Shown here: piece after piece, positions 1-5,448 of the stretch | How positions within the stretch are numbered: position 1 is the first letter of the stretch | Layout: each line of letters opens with the position of its first letter | Source of the DNA: Gammaproteobacteria bacterium | GTDB taxonomy: Bacteria > Pseudomonadota > Gammaproteobacteria > Diplorickettsiales > Diplorickettsiaceae | Assembly (NCBI GenBank): GCA_013288455.1 | Contig: JABDBU010000026.1 | Span: 1 to 9,705, forward strand | Direction of reading: 5' to 3' | DNA length: 9,705 bases | The notes under the pieces: model-generated | The model's database searches: none | Told to the model about the DNA's origin: nothing | The model's input: the letters and a program-made list of their open reading frames with translations, nothing else | Program-made: the position numbers and the translations under genes

Positions 1-1
1 T

Positions 2-214
2 AAATCTAAAAACGTCACACGCGTGTCTTCATTTGCTGAACTTAAAGACAGCGAAGCCAACAAGGTCGTGTTCAATAACGCCGTTACTCTCATAAATAGG
101 CTATTGCGCATTTACCCAACATTTAATAAAGTCCATTTTGATGAAAATGACCTACTGGTACCAGCTCCAGGAACTGGCTTAAGATCTTGGTTTGATTGGC
201 TACGCGGTCAGTAG
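2..214 (+). CDS. 3' end of an unknown protein (partial)
   Basis: The reading frame is open from the left edge and ends at TAG 212-214, giving about 70 residues finishing in FDWLRGQ. A GTG at 23 could serve as a start, but nothing upstream of it looks like a ribosome binding site and the frame stays open to the edge. I therefore read this as the C-terminal part of a longer gene beginning outside the window. The visible part is mixed alpha/beta in character, with a hydrophobic stretch (VTLINRLLRIYP) and a segment rich in proline and glycine (VPAPGTG). There is no signal peptide, motif or family I recognise. No terminator follows directly. It could be a chance open frame, but its composition looks protein-like. 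Confidence 0.45.
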   Translation, partial: KSKNVTRVSSFAELKDSEANKVVFNNAVTLINRLLRIYPTFNKVHFDENDLLVPAPGTGLRSWFDWLRGQ

Positions 215-302
215 AAATAGCGTTAATAGCACAACTTCTTGTGAGAAAGTTAAGAACCACAAAACGGGAACGGGGATGGTTCTGTTCATTATCAATGTCA
301 CC

Positions 303-339
303 AAAAAAGAAAAGGCGCAGGATTTTAGTCCCACGCCTT
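303..339 (-). terminator. Rho-independent terminator of the minus-strand frame 360-602
   Basis: On the minus strand the arms AAGGCG and CGCCTT (312-317 and 334-339), extended inward by GGA/TCC and two G-T pairs, form a stem of about 11 bp closed by CTAAAA. A T-rich run (TTCTTTTTTTGG, plus coordinates 301-312) follows. It lies about 20 bp past the stop codon at 360. The tail GCCTTTTCTTTTT also occurs at the terminator 5384-5416. Confidence 0.65.
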
Positions 340-359
340 CTTATAATTCTCAAGAACGA

Positions 360-602
360 TTACCGATTCAGAGATGCTATCGTTGAGATATTAGAACACA
401 ATCTGCAAAGAGCTACTCCAAGTACCGCTCCCATAATCGTATTCCAGTATTTTGATAAAAACTTGCAAGCCACTGATTGGTTCTCTTTTTTTTCAGCTGC
501 TACTTGCACTGTTTCTCCACCGATTGTACCCACAACGTCACCTTCTTGGACTTGTTTGGTATCACCACCGATAGTTCCGAATTTCCGCTGTCGTAAAGAA
601 AG
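360..602 (-). pseudogene. 80-codon minus-strand frame, probably a truncated gene
   Basis: Read on the minus strand, the frame runs from just after a stop (603-605) to TAA at 360-362 and encodes about 80 residues. Its first half contains an imperfect duplication (GTIGGDTKQVQEGD, then VGTIGGETVQVAAE). Its second half holds one hydrophobic stretch (TIMGAVLGVALC) that could be a membrane helix. There is no ATG at the head; an internal GTG exists but has no clear ribosome binding site. A strong terminator sits right after the stop, which is the best sign that this was or is a transcribed gene. I infer the 3' end of a gene whose start was lost or frameshifted, since upstream minus frames show no continuation of the GTIGG repeat. 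Family unknown; a short intact gene with a non-standard start is the alternative. Confidence 0.4.
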
Positions 603-885
603 TTATTTCTTAATGGCTACTCATAAACGTACCAGCATGATTGTATTGTCATGCGAAAAACGTAAGCGGTTTGCAACATTCGTTGAATTGCTTATCGTTA
701 TTGATAAACGTGTTAACAAAGCATCCAACTCCGCCCCATGCTTCCACCTTCGCCAAGGCTTCGGCGGACAAGTCGCAGGGCACGGCAAGGCCGCTACGTC
801 GGACAGGGCGCAAAAGGAAAAAACAAAGCGCAGCACCCACTCCTGCTGCCTCTTAAAGGCTAAATGCAAACAAGCGCGATCAAAG
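603..885. other. Gene-free stretch with one GC-rich repeat
   Basis: No frame here has both a ribosome binding site and protein-like composition. Open frames on either strand run through the GC-rich repeat at 748-808 and owe their length to it. The part at 603-745 looks like degraded sequence upstream of the minus-strand remnant. I see no RNA gene or promoter that I would defend. Confidence 0.5.
748..808. repeat. GC-rich palindromic repeat, family B copy 1
   Basis: A sharply GC-rich block in AT-richer surroundings. It contains the palindromic core CTTCGCCAAGGCTTCG, then GGCGGACAAG, and ends with GCTACGTCGGACAGGGC. The core recurs inverted at the end of tRNA-Asp (7038-7053 area). The GGACAAG and GCTACG-GACAGG pieces recur inverted at 5232-5313 and rearranged at 4529-4590. 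These recurrences within 10 kb show it is a dispersed element rather than unique sequence. Confidence 0.65.
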
Positions 886-950
886 ATAAGCCCGCCCTAC
901 TTCGCCCCATGGGTTACGAAGGGCAGGCTCAATGCGGGCTTATTTTATAT
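886..950 (+). terminator. Terminator-like hairpin with a repeat lodged in its loop
   Basis: The outer arms ATAAGCCCGC (886-895) and GCGGGCTTAT (934-943) are a perfect 10-bp inverted repeat followed by TTTTATATAT, the form of a plus-strand terminator. The same GCCCGC/GCGGGC stem serves the toxin-antitoxin operon at 1832-1848. The loop here is about 38 nt and holds a palindromic element (895-928), so an ordinary short loop seems to have been expanded. No intact plus-strand gene ends upstream, so it may be left over from a decayed gene. Confidence 0.5.
895..928. repeat. Palindromic repeat, family A copy 1
   Basis: The block begins CCCTACTTCGCC and ends CGAAGGGCAGGC; TTCG/CGAA and CCC/GGG pair around a short centre. 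The same beginning and end, with a variable centre, occur at 6739-6773 (CCCTACTACGCC ... CGAAGGGCAAG) and at 7478-7510 (CCCTACTTCGCC ... CGAAGGGCAAGC). Here it sits inside a terminator loop. Confidence 0.65.
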
Positions 951-1006
951 ATATGCATAAAAGCAGCTATCAATACGCTGAATACGAGAAGCATTTCACA
1001 CACTCC

Positions 1007-1035
1007 TTGCATAACCATGCCACATGTGGCATAAT
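1007..1035 (+). promoter_or_regulatory. Promoter of the toxin-antitoxin operon
   Basis: TTGCAT (1007-1012) and CATAAT (1030-1035) are separated by exactly 17 bp, a good sigma-70 pair. Transcription would start near 1042, about 23 nt before the toxin GTG. The spacer is nearly filled by the palindrome at 1017-1032, so a bound repressor would block RNA polymerase directly. Confidence 0.6.
1017..1032. promoter_or_regulatory. Palindromic operator, likely antitoxin-binding site
   Basis: ATGCCACATGTGGCAT is a perfect 16-bp palindrome between the -35 and -10 boxes. HigA-type antitoxins usually repress their own operon by binding such palindromes through an XRE helix-turn-helix, which the product of 1420-1824 has. 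The site is seen directly; its occupant is inferred. Confidence 0.6.
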
Positions 1036-1064
1036 GGTCTTTACATAGCAAGGAGAACCTTATA

Positions 1065-1433
1065 GTGAAACCAAAAGAACTTATTTGGGTAGGACAAAGC
1101 AAGAAAGCTCTTGTGGAGCTTCCCAACGAAGTGCAAAGAACCATCGGTTACGGACTCTATATCGCACAATGCGGTGAGATGCCTAAAGATGCCAAAGCGC
1201 TGAAAGGTTTTGGCGGCGCTGGGGTCCTTGAAATTATTGATTCGGATGAAGCAGGAACCTATCGTGCAGTATACACTGTAAAACTGGCCGATACTGTTTT
1301 TGTACTTCATGTGTTTCAAAAAAAGTCCAAACACGGTATCAAAACACCACAAGCTGATATTGAACTTATCAAAACACGATTGAAAATGGCAGAAGATATA
1401 CATAAAGAGAGGTCCAAAAATGAAAAAAAATAA
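1065..1433 (+). CDS. higB: HigB-type toxin, RelE/ParE superfamily (phage Gp49-like)
   Basis: This 122-residue basic protein matches the pattern of the Gp49-like (DUF891) branch of the RelE/HigB toxins. These are generally ribosome-dependent mRNA interferases held inactive by a cognate antitoxin. Visible family features are the early WVGQSKKALVELP helix, LKGFGGAGVLEI (47-57), the TYRAVYTV strand with Arg67, and FVLHVFQKKSKHGIKTP (79-95) leading into a final helix (DIELIKTRLKMAEDI). Length is normal for the family. The GTG start is fixed by AAGGAGA 8-9 nt upstream; no better in-frame ATG exists. The 3' end overlaps the antitoxin gene by 14 bp, implying translational coupling. Toxin-before-antitoxin order is typical of higBA. 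Nothing indicates inactivation. The exact RNA target cannot be read from sequence. Confidence 0.85.
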   Translation: MKPKELIWVGQSKKALVELPNEVQRTIGYGLYIAQCGEMPKDAKALKGFGGAGVLEIIDSDEAGTYRAVYTVKLADTVFVLHVFQKKSKHGIKTPQADIELIKTRLKMAEDIHKERSKNEKK

Positions 1434-1824
1434 AGATTACGAAGTAAGCTCTGGCAACGTATTTGCCGATCTTGAATTACCAAATCCTGGCGAGCTGCTT
1501 GCTAAAGCTGAACTTGCTCGTCAGATTAATAACATTATTAACAGCAAAAAACTTACACAAACAGCCGCTGCCACATTGCTCGGTGTTGATCAACCCAAAA
1601 TATCTGCACTCAGCAAAGGAAAACTCACCGGCTTTTCTCTTGAACGGCTCTTTAGATTCCTTAATATTCTTGACCAAACAATTACTATCAAAGTAAGCCC
1701 AAAAATAAAATCCCGAAAACCAAATGATGTTATTGTAAATGTACCAAAATTGAAAAAAATCCCGGTTAGAAAACCACCTATGCCTACACCATCACTACGT
1801 ATTCAAGCACGTAAGAAAAAGTAA
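1420..1824 (+). CDS. higA: HigA-type antitoxin, XRE-family helix-turn-helix regulator
   Basis: This 134-residue protein neutralises the toxin encoded just upstream and probably represses the shared promoter. A helix-turn-helix lies at about residues 45-67: LTQTAAATLLGVDQPKIS, followed by a wing-like ALSKGKLTGFS and LERLFRFLNIL, the HTH_37/XRE pattern common in Gp49-partnered antitoxins. Residues 92-134 form a strongly basic, proline-rich tail (KIKSRKP, KKIPVRKPPMPTP, ending RKKK) longer than in many homologues; it may add DNA or RNA contacts. GAGAGG sits about 8 nt before the ATG at 1420, inside the toxin gene. A GC-rich hairpin at 1832-1848 closes the operon 8 bp after the stop. Confidence 0.85.
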   Translation: MKKNKDYEVSSGNVFADLELPNPGELLAKAELARQINNIINSKKLTQTAAATLLGVDQPKISALSKGKLTGFSLERLFRFLNILDQTITIKVSPKIKSRKPNDVIVNVPKLKKIPVRKPPMPTPSLRIQARKKK

Positions 1825-1831
1825 AATCGAG

Positions 1832-1848
1832 GCCCGCTCCGTGCGGGC
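1832..1848 (+). terminator. Terminator hairpin of the toxin-antitoxin operon
   Basis: GCCCGC (1832-1837) and GCGGGC (1843-1848) enclose TCCGT, giving a 6-bp all-GC stem. The following TTACATGTT is a weak U-tract, and on the opposite strand the tail (CTCGATTTTAC) is also weak, so it may act in both directions for the converging minus-strand genes. Confidence 0.5.
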
Positions 1849-1866
1849 TTACATGTTATAAACTAC

Positions 1867-1977
1867 TTATTCTTGAAACAATGTACCAAGTACTTCAGGC
1901 GTTGCTCGAAAGTTGAACAATGCTTTCTGTTCAGGTGTGCCTTGGTGGACTATTTTAGGGAAAACAGTATCAACGAA
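1867..1977 (-). pseudogene. Short C-terminal gene remnant
   Basis: On the minus strand a 36-codon frame between two stops encodes FVDTVFPKIVHQG followed by TPEQKALFNFRATPEVLGTL and FQE. Its composition is protein-like but no start codon with a ribosome binding site is present. In the neighbouring frame immediately upstream lies FAVWNAPRTPVIR before a stop, so a single frameshift near 1975 would join them. I infer the decayed end of a gene downstream of the secreted-protein operon. I do not recognise the family, and a chance frame remains possible. Confidence 0.3.
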
Positions 1978-2020
1978 TTACTGGTGTTCGCGGTGCGTTC
2001 CATACTGCAAATAGCGTAGA

Positions 2021-3340
2021 CTACTGTGCGATAAACCAGTGCTCACTTTCTTTTTTGATTCTTTTACGTTCTGCAGGCGGTGTTCGTTTATAAAACATAT
2101 TGAGTCTTAACCTGTGCAATAATTTGCGTGGCAATGACATTGCATGATATCGCGCGAGATAGTCTTCTTTTGCACTGGCAAATATTGCATCTACTCGAGT
2201 ACGGAATTCATTCATGGCATTCTCATTATCAACATATGCATTAATTTCTACATTCTTACGGATCTCCGGATTTGTAGCGTCAAGCAATTGATCTGCAGTT
2301 AGCACAACACGCATTTGCGGTGTATTGATCTGATATTTATTCTTTTCAAACGCCGATGGCTGCTGCATTATCGTGTCAATAATTGTAGTAGGCTTTGCAA
2401 GCTTTAGCCGCGGCTCTTTTTCACCAAATTCATATTCCTGTTTATATCCAAATGGTTGTGAGCTATACATAATGTCATCAACCTTTTTTTTGTTTTTGAA
2501 CACTAACTGCAGAAGTACACCAGTAGTAGTTGATAACTTAAACTCATCAAGAGCATTTTGGAGCTTTTCTTTAACTGTTTTTTCACCTATCAAATTACGA
2601 CTCTCCAACGTCTTTTCCAAATCTACTGCGGGCAAATTCGCATTTTTCTTTTTTAGCCAATATTCCAGGCTACTGGACGATGCGCCTTCTAAACTGTTGC
2701 CAGCTACACCAATATTGCATGATAACAAATTTGCAGCGTGGTGCTTCTCCATATCTACTTCAGGTCGAGGCACACCATGCTTAAGATATTTCTTGCGCGT
2801 CGCTTTTTCTGCCTTAAGATCAGCGCGACATATCGTATCTCGTAATAACAGCATTTTACTCGGCGCCACTGGGGTGCCCGTAATATCAAGAATGAAATCG
2901 GCGTCCTTGCTACGTATATATGAGGCCCCCCAATGTTCTGGTTGTGTAGAATGATACACAGCAACCCCGCCATTGTCATAAATTCTTTGTTCTTCATCCG
3001 TGACCTTATTCAGCGCACGTATTTGCTCTGGCGTGAAAATTCGAGCGTTGTCTAAAGGAAAACTTTTACCGGTTGCCATTCCTAAATTTGCTGCAAGCTG
3101 ATCACGGCTTACGACGGGATCTGAATAGGAGTAAAAAAGCTGTGCTTGCGATGGTGTTATGCTTAGTATGCCTTCTTTTTGCAACTCATCTAACTGTTTT
3201 TTATGGGCCCATAATTCTCCAGCAGAAGCGTTCAGAAACTGTTCTAAATTGTATAGTTTAGGCTTACTGGCTTTATCTCCAGAAAAAATAGGAGTACTTA
3301 CAACGGCTAAAACCAGATAAATCAGTATGGTATTATTCAT
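2021..3340 (-). CDS. Secreted protein of unknown family, 439 residues
   Basis: The product begins MNNTILIYLVLAVVSTPIFS, a clear Sec signal peptide with likely cleavage near residue 20, so it acts in the periplasm or outside the cell. No other membrane segment is visible. The mature part is mixed alpha/beta: helical at 32-56, with VAVYHSTQPEHWGASYI at 126-142, LLSCNIGVAGNSLEGASSS at 205-223, and a basic C-terminal tail (LPRKLLHRLRLNMFYKR, ERKRIKK). The YHST segment loosely recalls the first strand of histidine-type ADP-ribosyltransferases (VYHGT). With only that match I would not assign the fold. AAGGGGC precedes the ATG by about 5 nt. The gene starts 12 bp after the stop of the secreted kinase-like gene, and its ribosome binding site lies in that gap, so the two form one operon. 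Downstream there is a remnant but no obvious own terminator. Confidence 0.8.
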   Translation of the reverse strand: MNNTILIYLVLAVVSTPIFSGDKASKPKLYNLEQFLNASAGELWAHKKQLDELQKEGILSITPSQAQLFYSYSDPVVSRDQLAANLGMATGKSFPLDNARIFTPEQIRALNKVTDEEQRIYDNGGVAVYHSTQPEHWGASYIRSKDADFILDITGTPVAPSKMLLLRDTICRADLKAEKATRKKYLKHGVPRPEVDMEKHHAANLLSCNIGVAGNSLEGASSSSLEYWLKKKNANLPAVDLEKTLESRNLIGEKTVKEKLQNALDEFKLSTTTGVLLQLVFKNKKKVDDIMYSSQPFGYKQEYEFGEKEPRLKLAKPTTIIDTIMQQPSAFEKNKYQINTPQMRVVLTADQLLDATNPEIRKNVEINAYVDNENAMNEFRTRVDAIFASAKEDYLARYHAMSLPRKLLHRLRLNMFYKRTPPAERKRIKKESEHWFIAQ

Positions 3341-3352
3341 ATCGCCCCTTAA

Positions 3353-4372
3353 TTAGAGACCCACCTGAGAATAAAAATCTTTCTTTGACGGCGGTACAAG
3401 GAATTGCCATCGCCTATTTTTTTCGAGTAAAATATGGTGCCACGGTTTATAAGAGAAGCTAGAAAGGTTTCTCATCTTCATATTTTTAGTTTTTAAATAA
3501 TCAATTGCCTCAGGACCAAACGGTTCGGAATAACGGAGCATCGTTCTATTGATTCCTTTTTTTAATGCGCTTTCTTTTAATGCTGGATAAAAAAATCGAG
3601 GTTCCGTATCGATTATGGCTATGCGCCCAGGAGCCATTTTAATAAAGTTACTGCTATGAGGATCAGCCCATTCGGCGAGGGAAGCAATTTTTGCAATAGC
3701 TTTTGCTTCTTCTTTGGTGATGGGCTCGTTACTCGTAGGTACTTTTTCGGTTATGTAGTAATTTTTTACAGTACCACCAGGATCTTTTGCAGCATACTCA
3801 TATTTCTGGGGAATATAAATCATAGGATTACGTTGTGCTTTAATAGCACTGGTAAATACTTTAGCCCCTTCTATGCGATCCCGCTCATAATCTTCGTTAG
3901 AATAGCCAAACTGATTGCTAGAATATTTCCTAGGATCGGGTTTTACTACATACCCGGGAAGCCATTCAAAAGATGATACACTTCCTCTCATTTCTGCCAA
4001 TTCTCTTTGGTGCGCATCCAAAGCTTTTTTTATATCGCTGGGTAATCGCTCCTCATAAGTGCGATGTTCATACCATCTTGTATCCCACGGTTTCTTTTTT
4101 TGCATGTTAGATTTAGAAAATGCCGCCTCATATTCAGCTACTCGCGGCCTTGGCACTAAAGATTTAAAACCTAACGCACTCTTAATCCTATTGTAGAAAC
4201 CCTCTGTGCGTTCTTTTGTATCCTTATTATATGCACGCTCATATTCAAGAGCCCGCTGTGTCTGTTGTCTCGATAATCGCGGTTGATTAATATCATATTC
4301 CTCGAAGTGCTCTGATGCATACACAACACCACATACCATAACAGCCATAATGTTTTTAAATAGGTGATTCAT
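3353..4372 (-). CDS. Secreted protein-kinase-like (APH/kinase-fold) protein
   Basis: This 339-residue protein starts with a signal peptide (MNHLFKNIMAVMVCGVVYAS, cleavage near residue 19-20). Residues 20-130 are charged and helical. From about 135 the order of conserved kinase-fold pieces can be read: GYVVKPDP with Lys144 as a candidate ATP-anchoring lysine, a helix with Glu168 as a possible partner, MIYIPQKYEY and YYITEKVP (205-212) resembling strands 4-5 and the hinge, WADPHSSNF (235-243) resembling the catalytic loop D-x4-N, and IAIIDTE (251-257) resembling the metal-binding D-x-x strand. The Asp237-to-Asp255 spacing fits small kinases. No glycine-rich loop is obvious. An exported kinase-like protein suggests an effector. 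GGAG lies 4 nt before the ATG. It is first in an operon with the 439-residue secreted protein. The assignment rests on motifs alone, and a pseudokinase is possible. Confidence 0.6.
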   Translation of the reverse strand: MNHLFKNIMAVMVCGVVYASEHFEEYDINQPRLSRQQTQRALEYERAYNKDTKERTEGFYNRIKSALGFKSLVPRPRVAEYEAAFSKSNMQKKKPWDTRWYEHRTYEERLPSDIKKALDAHQRELAEMRGSVSSFEWLPGYVVKPDPRKYSSNQFGYSNEDYERDRIEGAKVFTSAIKAQRNPMIYIPQKYEYAAKDPGGTVKNYYITEKVPTSNEPITKEEAKAIAKIASLAEWADPHSSNFIKMAPGRIAIIDTEPRFFYPALKESALKKGINRTMLRYSEPFGPEAIDYLKTKNMKMRNLSSFSYKPWHHILLEKNRRWQFLVPPSKKDFYSQVGL

Positions 4373-4398
4373 AAAACTCCATTTCTTCTACTAATTGT

Positions 4399-4428
4399 AT
4401 AATAATTGCAATGGCGACAGCATCGCAA
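4399..4428 (-). promoter_or_regulatory. Candidate promoter of the secreted-protein operon
   Basis: On the minus strand TTGCGA (4423-4428) and TATTAT (4399-4404) are 18 bp apart. The start would fall near 4392, about 20 nt before the ATG at 4372, with GGAG in the short leader. Confidence 0.4.
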
Positions 4429-4481
4429 GGAATTAGCAACAAAAGTATCAATGATGCTGATTCATAGCAATCTGTACGTAA

Positions 4482-4509
4482 AAGGCTGCTGTGGTAACGG
4501 CGCAGCCTT
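4482..4509. repeat. 8-bp inverted repeat (hairpin)
   Basis: AAGGCTGC (4482-4489) and GCAGCCTT (4502-4509) are a perfect inverted repeat around a 12-nt loop in the intergenic region between two divergent secreted-protein genes. No T-run follows on either strand, so it is not a typical terminator. Confidence 0.5.
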
Positions 4510-4528
4510 GGACCTTCGCTGTTAGCTA

Positions 4529-4590
4529 CGGCCCACACGGATGAAGCCGACTTGTCCGGCGTAGCTGTCGGAAGGCGTAGACAGTTAGGT
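4529..4590. repeat. GC-rich palindromic repeat, family B copy 2
   Basis: A GC-rich island (GCCGACTTGTCCGGCGTAGC, then TGTCGGAAGGCGTAGAC) in an otherwise AT-rich intergenic stretch. Its reverse complement carries GACAGCTACGCCGGACAAG, sharing the GACAG, GCTACG and GGACAAG pieces of the copies at 748-808 and 5232-5313 in a different arrangement. No gene occupies 4373-4680; a minus-strand open frame through here depends on this repeat. Confidence 0.5.
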
Positions 4591-4625
4591 TTCGTGGGTT
4601 TGAAAAATAGCCGCATAGCATTGCG

Positions 4626-4654
4626 TTTACAAAGTTCAATAAATCACCTATTCT
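4626..4654 (+). promoter_or_regulatory. Candidate promoter of the small secreted-protein gene
   Basis: TTTACA (4626-4631) and TATTCT (4649-4654) are separated by 17 bp. The predicted start near 4661 gives a leader of about 29 nt containing AAGGA (4676-4680). Confidence 0.4.
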
Positions 4655-4689
4655 ATCCAGCGAAATAATTTTTGTAAGGAACTCCTATT

Positions 4690-4932
4690 ATGTTTATAAC
4701 AAAAAGATCTGTTCTATTTCTGACACTACTCGTTTGCACACCAGCTGTATTCTGTGCTGATCAGCCGGCCGCATTTGATCCACTGAAAAAAATACAATTA
4801 CAGCTTTTAGAAAAACTGACACAAGAAGAATTGAGAAAAGTTCGATGCGCAGAATTCGCTGCAGAACGCGGTTATACACCAAGCGAATTAGAGCTCACCA
4901 TGCACGAGTGGTATAAGAATCGTCCTTATTAA
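4690..4932 (+). CDS. Small secreted protein, 80 residues
   Basis: The product has a textbook signal peptide (MFITKRSVLFLTLLVCTPAVFCADQ, cleavage likely after FCA at residue 23), leaving a mature protein of under 60 residues. The mature part is helical and charged, with LQLLEKLTQEELRKV followed by ERGYTPSELELTMHEW, and no cysteine pair or known domain that I recognise. AAGGA lies 9 nt upstream of the ATG and a plausible promoter is at 4626-4654, so it looks expressed. Seven bases after its stop begins the damaged antitoxin-like frame, which has no ribosome binding site of its own and may rely on read-through from this gene. Function unknown; export to the periplasm or host is the only solid inference. 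Confidence 0.7.
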   Translation: MFITKRSVLFLTLLVCTPAVFCADQPAAFDPLKKIQLQLLEKLTQEELRKVRCAEFAAERGYTPSELELTMHEWYKNRPY

Positions 4933-4939
4933 TCTTTAT

Positions 4940-5215
4940 ATGACTCGCAAACAAAAATTAAAAATACCTGCACATTGCAAAGGCATGACTTTCGAAGAAT
5001 TTCAAAAAGAAGCTTTCAAGGATCCAAAATTCGTAGAAGAATATGAGGCTCTACGTCCCGAATTTGAAGCCCTTGAGCAATCCATAAAGGCTAGAAAAAA
5101 GGGTAAGCACGTCTGTACCAAAGCCATGATAGATACCCTTGTTTTAACACTGGACAGTACACAATAGCAAATCTGCTCTGGCCTTATTTACACCACCAAC
5201 ACCCAAGTTACCGTT
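4940..5215 (+). pseudogene. Frameshifted XRE/HigA-type antitoxin remnant
   Basis: The ATG at 4940 opens a 75-residue frame to TAG at 5165-5167. Its first 52 residues (MTFEEFQKEAFKDPKFVEEY, then EALRPEFEALEQSIKARKK) match the N-terminal pattern of HigA/XRE antitoxins, which continue into a helix-turn-helix of the form KAGLTQ...TTQSAIANLE. In this frame that domain is missing. It can be followed by changing frame: ARLYQS in one frame (from 5106), AMIDTLVLTLDSTQ in the original frame, then YTIANLL (to about 5180) back in the first. At least two compensating shifts are therefore needed and the DNA-binding domain is broken. No toxin gene is adjacent, nor a ribosome binding site before the ATG. I read it as a decaying orphan antitoxin; a short truncated product could still be made. 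Confidence 0.5.
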
Positions 5216-5231
5216 ATTTATGATTTTCCTT

Positions 5232-5313
5232 AGAAAAGCTGGCCTGTCAGCCGTAGCTTTCTTGTCCACCGAAGCCTCCCCAGCGTAGGAGGAAGCGAAG
5301 GCTGATATCGATT
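5232..5313. repeat. GC-rich palindromic repeat, family B copy 3
   Basis: Read on the minus strand the block runs GCCTTCGCTTCC ... GAGGCTTCGGTGGACAAG ... GCTACGGCTGACAGGCC. It thereby repeats in the same order the pieces GAGGCTTCGG-GGACAAG and GCTACG-GACAGG seen on the plus strand at 748-808. AGCC/GGCT arms close it. It interrupts the decayed region between the antitoxin remnant and the next minus-strand gene. Confidence 0.6.
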
Positions 5314-5386
5314 GATTGCAGAAGCACAGAAAGTAAAGTTGCCACATACACCTTCCCCTTTAAGGAATCTCCGGGAGCAGTTATAA
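5306..5386 (+). pseudogene. 26-codon possible gene remnant after the repeat
   Basis: Right after the repeat the plus strand reads YRLIAEAQKVKLPHTPSPLR, then NLREQL and TAA (5384-5386). It has no start codon or ribosome binding site of its own. Its composition is protein-like, and it may be the tail of whatever gene the repeat and earlier frameshifts destroyed. A chance frame is quite possible at this length. Confidence 0.2.
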
Positions 5387-5416
5387 AAAGAAAAGGCACG
5401 AGATTGCTCCCATGCC
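5384..5416 (-). terminator. Rho-independent terminator of the triple-repeat protein gene
   Basis: On the minus strand GGCA...GAG and CTC...TGCC (5395-5416) pair around CAAT with a small internal bulge, followed by TTTTCTTTTTAT. It lies 33 bp past the stop at 5449. The tail GCCTTTTCTTTTT is nearly the same as in the terminator at 303-339. Confidence 0.6.
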
Positions 5417-5448
5417 CTATACTTCTTTTTCAACTCAATTAATAAAGA

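Noticed and set aside
196..960. 254-codon open frame on the plus strand
   Set aside because: It runs antisense through the 80-codon frame at 360-602 and through two GC-rich repeats. It is arginine- and proline-rich, has no ribosome binding site and ends in the terminator at 886-950.
2373..2954. 193-codon plus-strand open frame
   Set aside because: Entirely antisense to the 439-residue secreted protein, Phe/Ser-rich, with no start signal.
4356..4616. 86-codon minus-strand open frame overlapping the start of the secreted kinase-like gene
   Set aside because: It is opened by the GC-rich repeat at 4529-4590, overlaps the promoter and start of the real gene in another frame, and has no ribosome binding site.
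5144..5433. Two minus-strand frames of 67 codons
   Set aside because: Both cross the repeat at 5232-5313, lack ribosome binding sites and overlap the terminator region.
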